Assembly (NCBI GenBank): GCA_025351675.1
Contig: JANXVK010000221.1
Span: forward strand, 1 to 6,162
DNA length: 6,162 nucleotides
Source of the DNA: Rhizobacter sp.
GTDB taxonomy: Bacteria; Pseudomonadota; Gammaproteobacteria; Burkholderiales; Burkholderiaceae_C
Direction of reading: 5' to 3'
Shown piece after piece: positions 1 to 6,162 of the stretch (position 1 is its first letter; every line of letters begins with the position of its first letter). The notes under the pieces are model-generated. The model searched no databases. It was not told the DNA's origin and saw nothing but the letters and a program-made list of their open reading frames with translations. The translations under genes and the position numbers were made by a program.

Positions 1-23
1 AGCACTTTGCCAATCATGGCCAT
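1..23 (-). CDS. 5' end of an unidentified gene, cut by the left edge
   Basis: Only the start is visible. On the minus strand an ATG at 23-21 opens MAMIGKVL and then leaves the window; a second in-frame ATG lies at 17-15. An AGGAG at 36-32 sits 8 bases upstream of the first ATG, which is good ribosome-binding spacing and the main reason for calling a gene. It lies 160 bases downstream of the fatty-acid methyltransferase stop, on the same strand, so it may be the fourth gene of that operon. Seven codons are too few to name a family. In related bacteria, small lipoprotein or membrane proteins often follow this gene set, but nothing visible here proves that. Confidence 0.4.
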
Positions 24-31
24 GGTGATCA

Positions 32-36
32 CTCCT
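32..36 (-). promoter_or_regulatory. Ribosome binding site of the gene leaving the left edge
   Basis: Read on the minus strand this is AGGAG, 8 bases before an ATG. It begins two bases after the foot of the stem-loop at 39-68, so folding of the hairpin could affect access of the ribosome. Confidence 0.45.
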
Positions 37-38
37 GA

Positions 39-68
39 TACCCCGCTGCTCAAAAAAGCAGCAGGGTA
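39..68 (-). repeat. Stem-loop in the operon spacer
   Basis: Bases 39-50 and 57-68 are inverted repeats of 12 bases with one mismatch and a 6-base loop. In minus-strand RNA the mismatch (44 with 63) becomes a G-U wobble, so the whole 12-base stem can pair; in plus-strand RNA it would be a C-A mismatch. The minus-strand loop reads TTTTTG. No run of U follows the stem on either strand, so this is not a standard intrinsic terminator. An RNA processing, stability or translation-modulating element between the methyltransferase gene and the next gene is more likely. I see no gene in the remaining spacer, 69-183. Confidence 0.5.
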
Positions 69-183
69 GGCTGAACACCCGGGTCACTTTGAGATCGGCA
101 CAACCCTCACAAGTGGGTCAATTCTCGGTCGGCGCCAACAAGGCACGCGGTCACCGACAGCACGGCGCACGCGGCGATCCTTG

Positions 184-1461
184 TCATGGCGACAGCGCGG
201 CAGGCTTGAGCAAGGTGTACTGCACCAAGCTGATATCACCCGTGTCAAATGCGGCTTCGCAGTACGCCAGATAGAACTCCCAGATGCGCATGAAGCGTTC
301 ATCGAAGCCCAGCGTTGCGACCTCGGCTTTGTTGGCAAGGAAGTCACTCCGCCAGCGGCGCAGCGTTTCTGCGTAGTCGGCGCCAAACGCAAAAACGTCC
401 ACCACCTCCAGGCCAGCGGCTTGAGCATGGCGGCGCAGCTCTCGCGGGCAGGGCAGGCAACCACCGGGGAAGATGTACTGCTGGATGAAGTCGGTCGACG
501 CCGCATATCGGTCGAACAAGGCGTCGTCGATCACAATACTTTGGACGCAGGCCCGCCCTCCGGGTTTGAGCAGGCGGCTCATGGTCGAAAAGTACTGGGG
601 CCAAAAGGCCTGTCCGACCGCTTCCACCATCTCAATGGAGCAAATCGCGTCAAACGACGCATCCGGGATGTTGCGGTAGTCCTGCAGGCGCAAGTCGGCC
701 CGCCCGTTCGTCCCCGTGCTCACGCCCAGACGCTGCATGCGGGCATTGGCGTAGTTCAGTTGCTCGACGCTCAGTGTCACACCCACCACGGTTGCGCCGC
801 GTTCAACGGTGGCTTGTTCCACCAGCGCGCCCCAGCCGCAGCCGATCTCGAGCACGCGATCACCGCGCCTTACATCGGCCATCTCCAGTGCGCGGCGCAC
901 TTTGGCGTCTTGCGCCTCCGGCAAGGGGCGTGACAGGTCGCCCTCAAACCAAGCGCCCGAGTAGTTCATGGTCTCATCCAGCCACAGCCGATAGAACGCG
1001 TTGCCCAAGTCGTAGTGGGCGTGGATGTTCTTGCGACTGTTGGCGCGGCTGTTGTGACGCAGCAAGTGCTTCACGCGGTACAGCAAGCGCCCGAACCATG
1101 TGCCGAAGATCATGGCGTCGATCTCGCGGCGGTTAACAGAGAACACCTTGAGCAGTTCGGTCAGGTTGGGCGTGCTCCAGTCCCCGGCGATGTAGCACTC
1201 GGCAAAGCCGATGTCGCCGGATTTCAGCGCCGCGCCAAACACGTTCCAGTTGTGCAGGGTGATGCTGGCGCCTGGATGCTTGGGCGTGTGCAGTGTGTTC
1301 TGCTGCGGGTGCTCGCCGAAGCGGCGCTGCGAGCCATCGGGCAAGTGCAGCGTCAGCGCGCCGTGGCGCAGGTTCTGCAAGAGGCGCAGCGCACTTCGGG
1401 CCGCAGCCGGCGTGTTTCTTGGGAAGGTCATGCCTTGCGCGGTGGGAGCAGCGGTGTTCAA
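184..1461 (-). CDS. Cyclopropane-fatty-acyl-phospholipid synthase-like SAM methyltransferase
   Basis: Family members transfer a methyl group from S-adenosylmethionine to the double bond of an unsaturated acyl chain in membrane phospholipids, giving a cyclopropane or methyl-branched product. Counting from the chosen start (425 residues, similar to the E. coli enzyme plus a longer N-terminus), I see the substrate/fold motif HAHYDLGNAFYRLWLD near 147-162. The SAM-binding motif I, VLEIGCGWG, is at 203-211. SIEMVEAVG is at 275-283, IFPGGCLP at 330-337, FGADYAETLRRW near 359-370, and the typical C-terminal segment ends at VQYTLLKP. The TTG at 1461-1459 is chosen because an AGGAG lies 6 bases upstream; the ATG at 1431-1429 (415 residues) has no good ribosome site. 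The gene follows the DUF1365 gene by 47 bases. By alignment from memory with E. coli Cfa, Glu280 and Tyr363 are kept, but the Cys of the YSCA motif is Gly169 and the His of HTI is Gln307. The exact lipid product is therefore uncertain. Related enzymes also act in methylated or furan fatty acid synthesis. Confidence 0.9.
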   Translation of the reverse strand: MNTAAPTAQGMTFPRNTPAAARSALRLLQNLRHGALTLHLPDGSQRRFGEHPQQNTLHTPKHPGASITLHNWNVFGAALKSGDIGFAECYIAGDWSTPNLTELLKVFSVNRREIDAMIFGTWFGRLLYRVKHLLRHNSRANSRKNIHAHYDLGNAFYRLWLDETMNYSGAWFEGDLSRPLPEAQDAKVRRALEMADVRRGDRVLEIGCGWGALVEQATVERGATVVGVTLSVEQLNYANARMQRLGVSTGTNGRADLRLQDYRNIPDASFDAICSIEMVEAVGQAFWPQYFSTMSRLLKPGGRACVQSIVIDDALFDRYAASTDFIQQYIFPGGCLPCPRELRRHAQAAGLEVVDVFAFGADYAETLRRWRSDFLANKAEVATLGFDERFMRIWEFYLAYCEAAFDTGDISLVQYTLLKPAALSP

Positions 1462-1467
1462 GTGGAA

Positions 1468-1472
1468 CTCCT
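1468..1472 (-). promoter_or_regulatory. Ribosome binding site that selects a TTG start
   Basis: On the minus strand this reads AGGAG, 6 bases before the TTG at 1461-1459 that opens the methyltransferase frame. The next in-frame ATG, 30 bases further on at 1431-1429, is preceded only by AAGGC directly against the start, too close to serve. The site lies in the 47-base gap after the DUF1365 stop, where an intra-operon ribosome site is expected. Confidence 0.6.
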
Positions 1473-1508
1473 GAAGTTGGGCGTGAGTAGTTGGCCGGGC
1501 TGCGCGGC

Positions 1509-2309
1509 CTAGCGCGAGACAAACGTTTGCGGCGGTGCCGGCTTGCGAAAGAAGGGCACTTTTTTCAGCCACAGGCGCAGCGCCTGTGTGTAGATGTGCA
1601 TCACCACGCCCAGCGTCATCACCGGGTAGCGCCACAGTGCGTTGCGCAGGACAGCCTGTGAAATGGGCTGCAGCGTGCCGCTCACACTGGTCTGCAGCAC
1701 TGCAGCGGCGGCGGCGGTGTCGTCGTAAAAGTCCACACGGGCCACCGTGCGCGCCTGTTCACCTTGTGTGCTGCGCATGAAGCGAAAGCGGTAGTGCCCT
1801 TGCACCGGGTTGAAAGGCGACACATGAAAGACCTTGTCTGCGCGCTGTTCCACCCCGTAGCGGGGGTGGTCGAGCACATAGCAGTGCCGCTCTCCGAAGG
1901 TGTTGTTCACTTCCACGACGATGGCTCGCAGCGAGCCCCCTTGGTCATCTGCGTGGCGGTGGCAATACCAGAAGCTCACCGGTTTGAAGGTGTAGCCCAG
2001 CACGCGCGGATAGGTGTGCAGCCAGGTCTCGCCCGTCGCGTCATGGATGCCTTCGCGCTGCAGCAGTTCGTCGATCCACGCGATGACGCCGCCCTGTTGC
2101 TGCGTGCGTCCATCGCCATGATCCGACTCGAAAAAGCTCAACGGACCGGAACGGTTGATGTGCCATTGACCGCGCTGGGGTGTTTGCTTTTTCATGCTGC
2201 GCAGAGGCAGCATCAGGAAGTAGGTGGGATATGCAAATGCGTGGCGCTGCGGACGCAACCGGCTGTGGCGCACTTGGCCAAAACCCATGAGTGGTACAGG
2301 CTGACTCAT
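1509..2309 (-). CDS. DUF1365 family protein, probable lipid-modification partner
   Basis: This 266-residue protein carries the hallmark segments of DUF1365: GQVRHSRLRPQRHAFAYPTY at 11-30, RVLGYTFKPVSFWYCH at 102-117, VVEVNNTFGERHCYVL at 131-146 and KVFHVSPFNPVQGHYRFRF at 159-177. The C-terminal part (about 226-257) is hydrophobic and then basic (LWLKKVPFFRKP), suggesting membrane association rather than a clear transmembrane helix. The biochemical role of the family is not established. It is repeatedly encoded between an FAD oxidoreductase and a cyclopropane-synthase-like enzyme, as here, so a role in acyl-chain modification is inferred from context. Its ATG at 2309-2307 overlaps the TGA of the upstream gene in an ATGA, and no strong Shine-Dalgarno precedes it, so translation is probably coupled to the upstream gene. 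A second ATG at residue 8 is possible but has no better ribosome site. The length is normal for the family and no motif is missing. Confidence 0.93.
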   Translation of the reverse strand: MSQPVPLMGFGQVRHSRLRPQRHAFAYPTYFLMLPLRSMKKQTPQRGQWHINRSGPLSFFESDHGDGRTQQQGGVIAWIDELLQREGIHDATGETWLHTYPRVLGYTFKPVSFWYCHRHADDQGGSLRAIVVEVNNTFGERHCYVLDHPRYGVEQRADKVFHVSPFNPVQGHYRFRFMRSTQGEQARTVARVDFYDDTAAAAAVLQTSVSGTLQPISQAVLRNALWRYPVMTLGVVMHIYTQALRLWLKKVPFFRKPAPPQTFVSR

Positions 2310-3616
2310 GCGTCCGCCAACAACCGGGTTGCGGCGGCCAGCCCTGCCTTGAGGCCGTCTTCATGGAAGCCGTAGCCCATCCACGCGCCCGCGAAGTAGC
2401 GGTTGTTCCTGCCTTGCAGCGCGGGCATGCGTGCTTGCGCCGCGACGGCGGCCAGATCCACCACCGGGTGGCCGTAGTCGTACTCGCCGATGATCTCGCC
2501 TTGTGCGATGGGGCGCACCGGATTCAAAGACACAAGCACCGGTTGCTCCCACGGGAGAGGCTGCAAGCGGTTGAGCAGATAGTGCAGGCACACCCGTGTC
2601 TCGCCCTGCCCAGGTGCTGTCGCGCTCTCGTAGTTCCACGCCGCCCATGCGGCCTTGCGCGTTGGCAGGACCGAGGCATCGGTGTGCAGCACAGCCTTGT
2701 TGGCTTGGTAGCGGATGGCGCCCAGAATTTCACGCTCTTGCACCGTTGGCGCCGCCAGCATGAGCAGGGCTTGGTCGGAGTGGGTGGCGATGATGACCTT
2801 GTCGAAGGGCTCAACGCCTGCGTCGGTGTGAATGCGAACGCTGCCCATGCCGTTTGGCGTGTTGTCCACGTAGTCGACGCGGCGCACAGGGGAGTTCAGG
2901 CGCTTGTCTGCAATGCCCGCGGTGATCTTTTCCACGTAGTGCCTGGCCCCGCCCTGAACGGTCCACCATTGGGGACGATGGGTGATTTGCAGCAGACCAT
3001 GGTTGTGGCAGAAGCGCACCATGGTGGAGACCGGGAACTGCAACATCTGCGCGGTGGGACAACTCCAGATGCAGGCCATCATCGGCAGGAAATACCAGTC
3101 GCAGAACGCGGCGCCGAAACCCTGCTGCCGCAAGAAATCCCCCAACGGTTGGTGCAATTGCGCGTCGGTTCCGCTTGCGGCCATGCGGGTCGTCAAGGCG
3201 TTGAATCGCAGAAGGTCGCGCAGCATGCCCCAGAAGCGCGGGTTGACCAGGTTTGCACGTTGCGCAAACACGGTGCCCAGACTGGAGCCGCTCCACTCTA
3301 TGGCGCCGCCACGGTCGACATCATTGGCCTGCACCGAGAACGACATCTCGGACAGCGTGGTTGCCACGCGCAATTCCGCGAGGAGCGCAATCAGTTGCGG
3401 GTAGGTGCGCTCGTTGAGGACCAGGAATCCGGTGTCGACCCCGTGGGTGACTTCGCCGTGCTGCGTCGGAAGCGTGACATCGACCGTGTGGGTATGCCCG
3501 CCAAAGTAGTCGCCTGCTTCAAGCAGCGTGATCTCTGCCCGTCCTTTGAGGGCATGAGCGGCCGCCAAGCCTGAAACGCCCGAACCCACGATGGCAACTT
3601 TGATCAAAACAAGCAC
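2306..3616 (-). CDS. FAD-dependent oxidoreductase of the amine oxidase family, first gene of the operon
   Basis: This 436-residue flavoprotein has an N-terminal dinucleotide-binding fold. VAIVGSGVSG at 7-16 is the glycine-rich loop, Glu33 in LLEAG is the expected ribose-binding acid, and GGHTHT follows at 39-44. DTGFLVLNERTYP at 61-73 and WWTVQGGARHYVEKI at 217-231 are typical of the NAD(P)-binding/amine-oxidase-like group found beside DUF1365. The second FAD-contact segment, FAGAWMGYGFHEDGLKAG, is at 408-425. No signal peptide is seen, so it probably acts at the cytoplasmic face of the membrane. The substrate is unknown; an unsaturated or methylated acyl chain is inferred from the two downstream genes. 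The start is a GTG at 3616-3614 with only a purine-rich stretch (AGAAAGAAA) upstream; a TTG at 3607 is an alternative that still keeps the FAD loop. The gene is divergent from the TetR gene across a 107-base AT-rich gap holding repeated elements, which suggests control by that regulator. Confidence 0.93.
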   Translation of the reverse strand: MLVLIKVAIVGSGVSGLAAAHALKGRAEITLLEAGDYFGGHTHTVDVTLPTQHGEVTHGVDTGFLVLNERTYPQLIALLAELRVATTLSEMSFSVQANDVDRGGAIEWSGSSLGTVFAQRANLVNPRFWGMLRDLLRFNALTTRMAASGTDAQLHQPLGDFLRQQGFGAAFCDWYFLPMMACIWSCPTAQMLQFPVSTMVRFCHNHGLLQITHRPQWWTVQGGARHYVEKITAGIADKRLNSPVRRVDYVDNTPNGMGSVRIHTDAGVEPFDKVIIATHSDQALLMLAAPTVQEREILGAIRYQANKAVLHTDASVLPTRKAAWAAWNYESATAPGQGETRVCLHYLLNRLQPLPWEQPVLVSLNPVRPIAQGEIIGEYDYGHPVVDLAAVAAQARMPALQGRNNRYFAGAWMGYGFHEDGLKAGLAAATRLLADA

Positions 3617-3635
3617 TTTCTGTATTTCTTTCTGA

Positions 3636-3643
3636 ACTATATA
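3636..3643 (-). promoter_or_regulatory. Candidate -10 region of the FAD/DUF1365/methyltransferase operon
   Basis: Read on the minus strand the bases are TATATAGT. TATAGT (3641-3636) matches the sigma-70 -10 consensus at 5 of 6 positions, and TATATA (3643-3638) is preceded by an extended -10-like TGG. The -35 region is weak; the expected position, near 3661-3666, is occupied by the second copy of the repeated element. Transcription from here would leave a leader of about 10-15 bases before the GTG at 3616. Confidence 0.4.
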
Positions 3644-3653
3644 CCAAACAGTC
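3641..3653 (-). repeat. Repeated element copy 1, candidate operator at the operon promoter
   Basis: On the plus strand this reads ATACCAAACAGTC; on the minus strand GACTGTTTGGTAT, whose last bases form part of the candidate -10 of the operon. It matches copy 2 at 11 of 13 positions. It matches copy 3 at 12 of 13 once a single extra base in copy 3 is allowed. Confidence 0.5.
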
Positions 3654-3660
3654 TTTTAAA

Positions 3661-3673
3661 ATACCGAAGAGTC
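3661..3673 (-). repeat. Repeated element copy 2, candidate operator at the operon -35 region
   Basis: On the plus strand this reads ATACCGAAGAGTC. It is a direct repeat of copy 1 placed exactly 20 bases away, near two turns of the helix, with the palindrome TTTTAAAA (3654-3661) between them. It covers the place where the -35 contact of the operon promoter would fall. Confidence 0.45.
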
Positions 3674-3701
3674 GTAAATTGATCTGAATGTTCTCCGTCG
3701 A

Positions 3702-3715
3702 GACTGCTTGGGTAT
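3702..3715 (+). repeat. Repeated element copy 3, inverted, at the tetR promoter
   Basis: This reads GACTGCTTGGGTAT on the plus strand, the inverse orientation of copies 1 and 2, with one extra G. With the preceding A it gives AGACTGCTTGGGTAT, matched on the other strand of copy 1 by AGACTGTTTGGTAT. It overlaps the TATAAT of the tetR promoter just as copy 1 overlaps the operon's -10, so a protein bound here would block tetR transcription. Confidence 0.5.
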
Positions 3716-3718
3716 AAT
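3713..3718 (+). promoter_or_regulatory. Candidate tetR -10 box (perfect TATAAT)
   Basis: A consensus TATAAT lies 5 bases before the first possible ATG of the regulator at 3724. The best -35 at proper spacing is weak (TTCTCC at 3691-3696, 16 bases away). Transcription would be expected to start at or within a base or two of the A at 3724, so the message would either be leaderless or have a short leader before the internal ATG at 3766. Confidence 0.5.
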
Positions 3719-3723
3719 TCCTT

Positions 3724-4341
3724 ATGTCGAGCACTGCACCCACCAAGGTCTCTTTCAAGGCACAAATGCTGCTGGCGCGTGAAGACGCGATCATTCAGTC
3801 CGTCAACCGCCTGCTGGCAGAAAAAGGCTTCGATGCCATGACGGTGGACGAGGTGGCGGCCGACGTCGGCATTGCCAAGGCCAGCCTGTACAAGCATTTC
3901 CCCAGCAAAGAAGACTTGGCAGCGGCAGCGATGGTGTCGGTCATGCGACAAGCGCAGGCATTTCTGGATGCGCTGGCGGCCGAGTCGTCGGCCGTGGACA
4001 AGCTGCGCAGCGTAGTGGCATGGACGATGGGCCTCAAGCTCGCGGGCGAGATGCCCTCGTTGCCCAGTCAGAATTCCAGCCTGCGCGCCACGCTGATGGG
4101 TAACAAGGACTACGTGAACGGGCTCATGGACGTGAGCGACCGTTTGGGGGCCTGGATCGAGTTGGCACAGTCGCAAGGCGTGCTCAATCCGAAGCTTCCA
4201 CCCGTTGCCGTGCTGTACACCCTGTACGCCCGCGCCTGCGATCCGGTGCTGGAATTTCTGCAAGTCGGCCAGCTGTACACCAACGATGAAATCATCGCCT
4301 TGGTACTCACCACCTGCTTTGAAGGTCTCGAGTCGCGGTAG
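3724..4341 (+). CDS. TetR/AcrR-family transcriptional regulator
   Basis: This 205-residue protein has the standard TetR layout. The N-terminal helix-turn-helix is preceded by REDAIIQSVNRLLAEKGFDA (19-38), and the recognition segment MTVDEVAADVGIAKASLYKH runs 39-58, followed by FPSKEDL. A helical ligand-binding and dimer domain of about 130 residues follows, in which I do not recognise a specific subfamily. TetR proteins usually repress divergent genes and themselves until a small ligand binds. The divergent lipid-modification operon and the repeats over both promoters fit that, but the ligand is unknown; a fatty acid or related lipid signal would be a guess. Two starts are credible. The ATG at 3724 (205 residues) lies 5 bases after a TATAAT and has no Shine-Dalgarno. 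The ATG at 3766 (191 residues) has AAGG 5 bases upstream, and it leaves the DNA-binding domain intact. The longer form is reported. Confidence 0.92.
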   Translation: MSSTAPTKVSFKAQMLLAREDAIIQSVNRLLAEKGFDAMTVDEVAADVGIAKASLYKHFPSKEDLAAAAMVSVMRQAQAFLDALAAESSAVDKLRSVVAWTMGLKLAGEMPSLPSQNSSLRATLMGNKDYVNGLMDVSDRLGAWIELAQSQGVLNPKLPPVAVLYTLYARACDPVLEFLQVGQLYTNDEIIALVLTTCFEGLESR

Positions 4342-4434
4342 TCGAGGCTGCCAGCTCATGACTGCCACCGCAGTCCCGATGCGGGCGCTGACCCAAAGCT
4401 TCTCTGGATGAAAATCCGGGAAAATCAACAGCCT

Positions 4435-5427
<993 letters not shown>

Positions 5428-6162
5428 TCAGGTGGTGCTGCGTGAAGGCCAGGTCGCCAGCACCACGCCGACCAGCGCCAGCGCGAACGCGGCCGCCTGT
5501 GCCGAGCTGAAGCGCTCGCCCAGAAACAGCACGCCGACGGCCGCGGCGCTGATCGGCAACAGCACGGTGAAGATGCCGGCTTTCGACGCGGGCACGTGCT
5601 TCAGCCCGGTCATCCACAGCCACACGGTGATCATGCTGGCCGCGATCGAATAGAACGCGAGCAGCCACCACGACGAGGCTGCAACCACACCGAAATCGAA
5701 GCGCAGCGCCTGCCAGATGCCGAACGGCGCGACCAGCGCCAGCCCCCACAGGTTGATCAGCGCGCTGATGCGCTTCGGGCTGACGTTGACGGCGAGCTTC
5801 TTGCCGATCACCACGTAGCTCGCTTCGCACAGCACCGCCGTAACGAGCAGCAGGTTGCCGAGTAGCGAGCTGTGGTTCACAGACTCCGTGTTCTTCGTGA
5901 ACGACACCAGCGCGATGCCGCCGACCGCGCACGCGATGCCGAGCACCGTGCGCACGGGGATGCGCTCATGCAGGAACACGCGCGAGAGCAGCGCGACTGC
6001 CGCCGGGATGCCGGCCATGATCACGCCCGCCGCCAGCGCCGAGCTCATCGAGACGCCAAACAGCATGCAGATCGAGAACAGGAAGTTGCCGAAGAAGGAT
6101 TCGAGGAACAGCAGCTTGCGGTCGCGCGCGTTCAAGCGCGGCTCGGCTGCACCGCGCTTAAC
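5428..6162 (-). CDS. EamA/DMT-superfamily transporter, N-terminus cut by the right edge
   Basis: This is an inner-membrane permease of the drug/metabolite transporter superfamily; the substrate cannot be predicted from sequence. The reading frame stays open to base 6162, so 244 residues are visible out of the roughly 290-310 usual for ten-helix members. A TTG at 6135-6133 could serve as a start, but the in-frame residues before it (VKRGAAEPR) and the missing first two or so helices indicate a truncated view. The visible part holds the end of the first EamA repeat, from FFGNFLFSICMLFGVSMSSA through GIPAAVALLSRVFLHERIP and TVLGIACAVGGIALV. The whole second repeat follows: NLLLVTAVLCEASYVVIGKK, INLWGLALVAPFGIWQAL, WWLLAFYSIAASMITVWLWM, KAGIFTVLLPISAAAVGVLF then LGERF, and AAAFALALVGVVLATW. 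The LHERIP and LGERF loops are typical of both EamA halves. Third-position G or C is about 95% in the first 40 codons from that TTG, like dusA. It converges with dusA and shares no intergenic base with it. Confidence 0.9.
   Translation of the reverse strand, partial: VKRGAAEPRLNARDRKLLFLESFFGNFLFSICMLFGVSMSSALAAGVIMAGIPAAVALLSRVFLHERIPVRTVLGIACAVGGIALVSFTKNTESVNHSSLLGNLLLVTAVLCEASYVVIGKKLAVNVSPKRISALINLWGLALVAPFGIWQALRFDFGVVAASSWWLLAFYSIAASMITVWLWMTGLKHVPASKAGIFTVLLPISAAAVGVLFLGERFSSAQAAAFALALVGVVLATWPSRSTT

Noticed and set aside
39..68. Intrinsic terminator after the methyltransferase gene
   Set aside because: The hairpin is strong enough, but no T-run follows it on either strand; the T-rich stretch is in the loop, not after the stem.
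181..933. A 250-codon open frame on the plus strand opposite the methyltransferase
   Set aside because: It mirrors the coding frame of a well-recognised enzyme; there is no ribosome site of note and no domain.
1462..1635. N-terminal extension of the methyltransferase frame into the DUF1365 gene
   Set aside because: The extra residues overlap the DUF1365 C-terminal coding region, do not resemble the family N-terminus, and the good ribosome site lies downstream of them.
2291..3574. A 427-codon open frame on the plus strand opposite the FAD oxidoreductase
   Set aside because: It is antisense to a gene with clear FAD-binding motifs, and the translated product has no family features or ordered hydrophobic pattern.
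4342..4434. Terminator or small gene between tetR and dusA
   Set aside because: No stem followed by a T-run and no ribosome site with a plausible short frame could be found; only a weak candidate dusA promoter is present.
4408..4434. Longer DusA starting at the ATG at 4408
   Set aside because: The nine extra residues add nothing conserved, and the ATG at 4435 gives the usual 330-residue length; the upstream bases look more like a promoter -10 and a short leader.

Overview
The window looks like chromosomal DNA from a GC-rich proteobacterium. A betaproteobacterium of the order Burkholderiales (Comamonadaceae or the Rubrivivax/Leptothrix group) is my best guess. It rests on overall composition, codon use and the style of the DusA and TetR proteins, not on a marker gene. 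I see no rRNA or tRNA gene, CRISPR array, insertion sequence or prophage gene.

Left part (1-3616, all on the minus strand): an apparent operon read right to left. It encodes an FAD-dependent, amine-oxidase-like oxidoreductase (3616-2306), a DUF1365 protein (2309-1509, joined to the first by an ATGA stop/start overlap), and a cyclopropane-fatty-acyl-phospholipid-synthase-like methyltransferase (1461-184). After a 160-base spacer carrying a stem-loop, a well-placed Shine-Dalgarno sequence and the first codons of another minus-strand gene run off the left edge. This trio is a recurrent bacterial gene set. The most economical reading is modification of membrane phospholipid acyl chains (methylation or cyclopropanation coupled to a flavin redox step). 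The exact product is not known from sequence, and two of the residues that bind bicarbonate in the E. coli cyclopropane synthase appear to be replaced.

Middle (3617-4341): an AT-rich divergent promoter region separates the operon from a TetR-family regulator on the plus strand. It contains three copies of an approximately 13-base element (consensus near ATACCRAANAGTC). Two are in tandem 20 bases apart over the operon promoter, and one is inverted over the tetR promoter. In each of the two outer copies the repeat runs straight into a -10-like hexamer. This is the layout expected if the regulator represses both its own gene and the lipid operon.

Right part (4435-6162): dusA, a tRNA-dihydrouridine synthase on the plus strand, converges on an EamA/DMT-family membrane transporter on the minus strand that is cut by the right edge. 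Their stop codons abut with no bases between them, inside a 10-base palindrome. By hand count of 40-60 codons each, G or C fills the third position in about 93-95% of codons in these two genes, against about 67% in the FAD gene and 77% in tetR. There is therefore a compositional boundary between tetR and dusA, and the regulator plus lipid operon may be an acquired or independently evolving block beside housekeeping genes.
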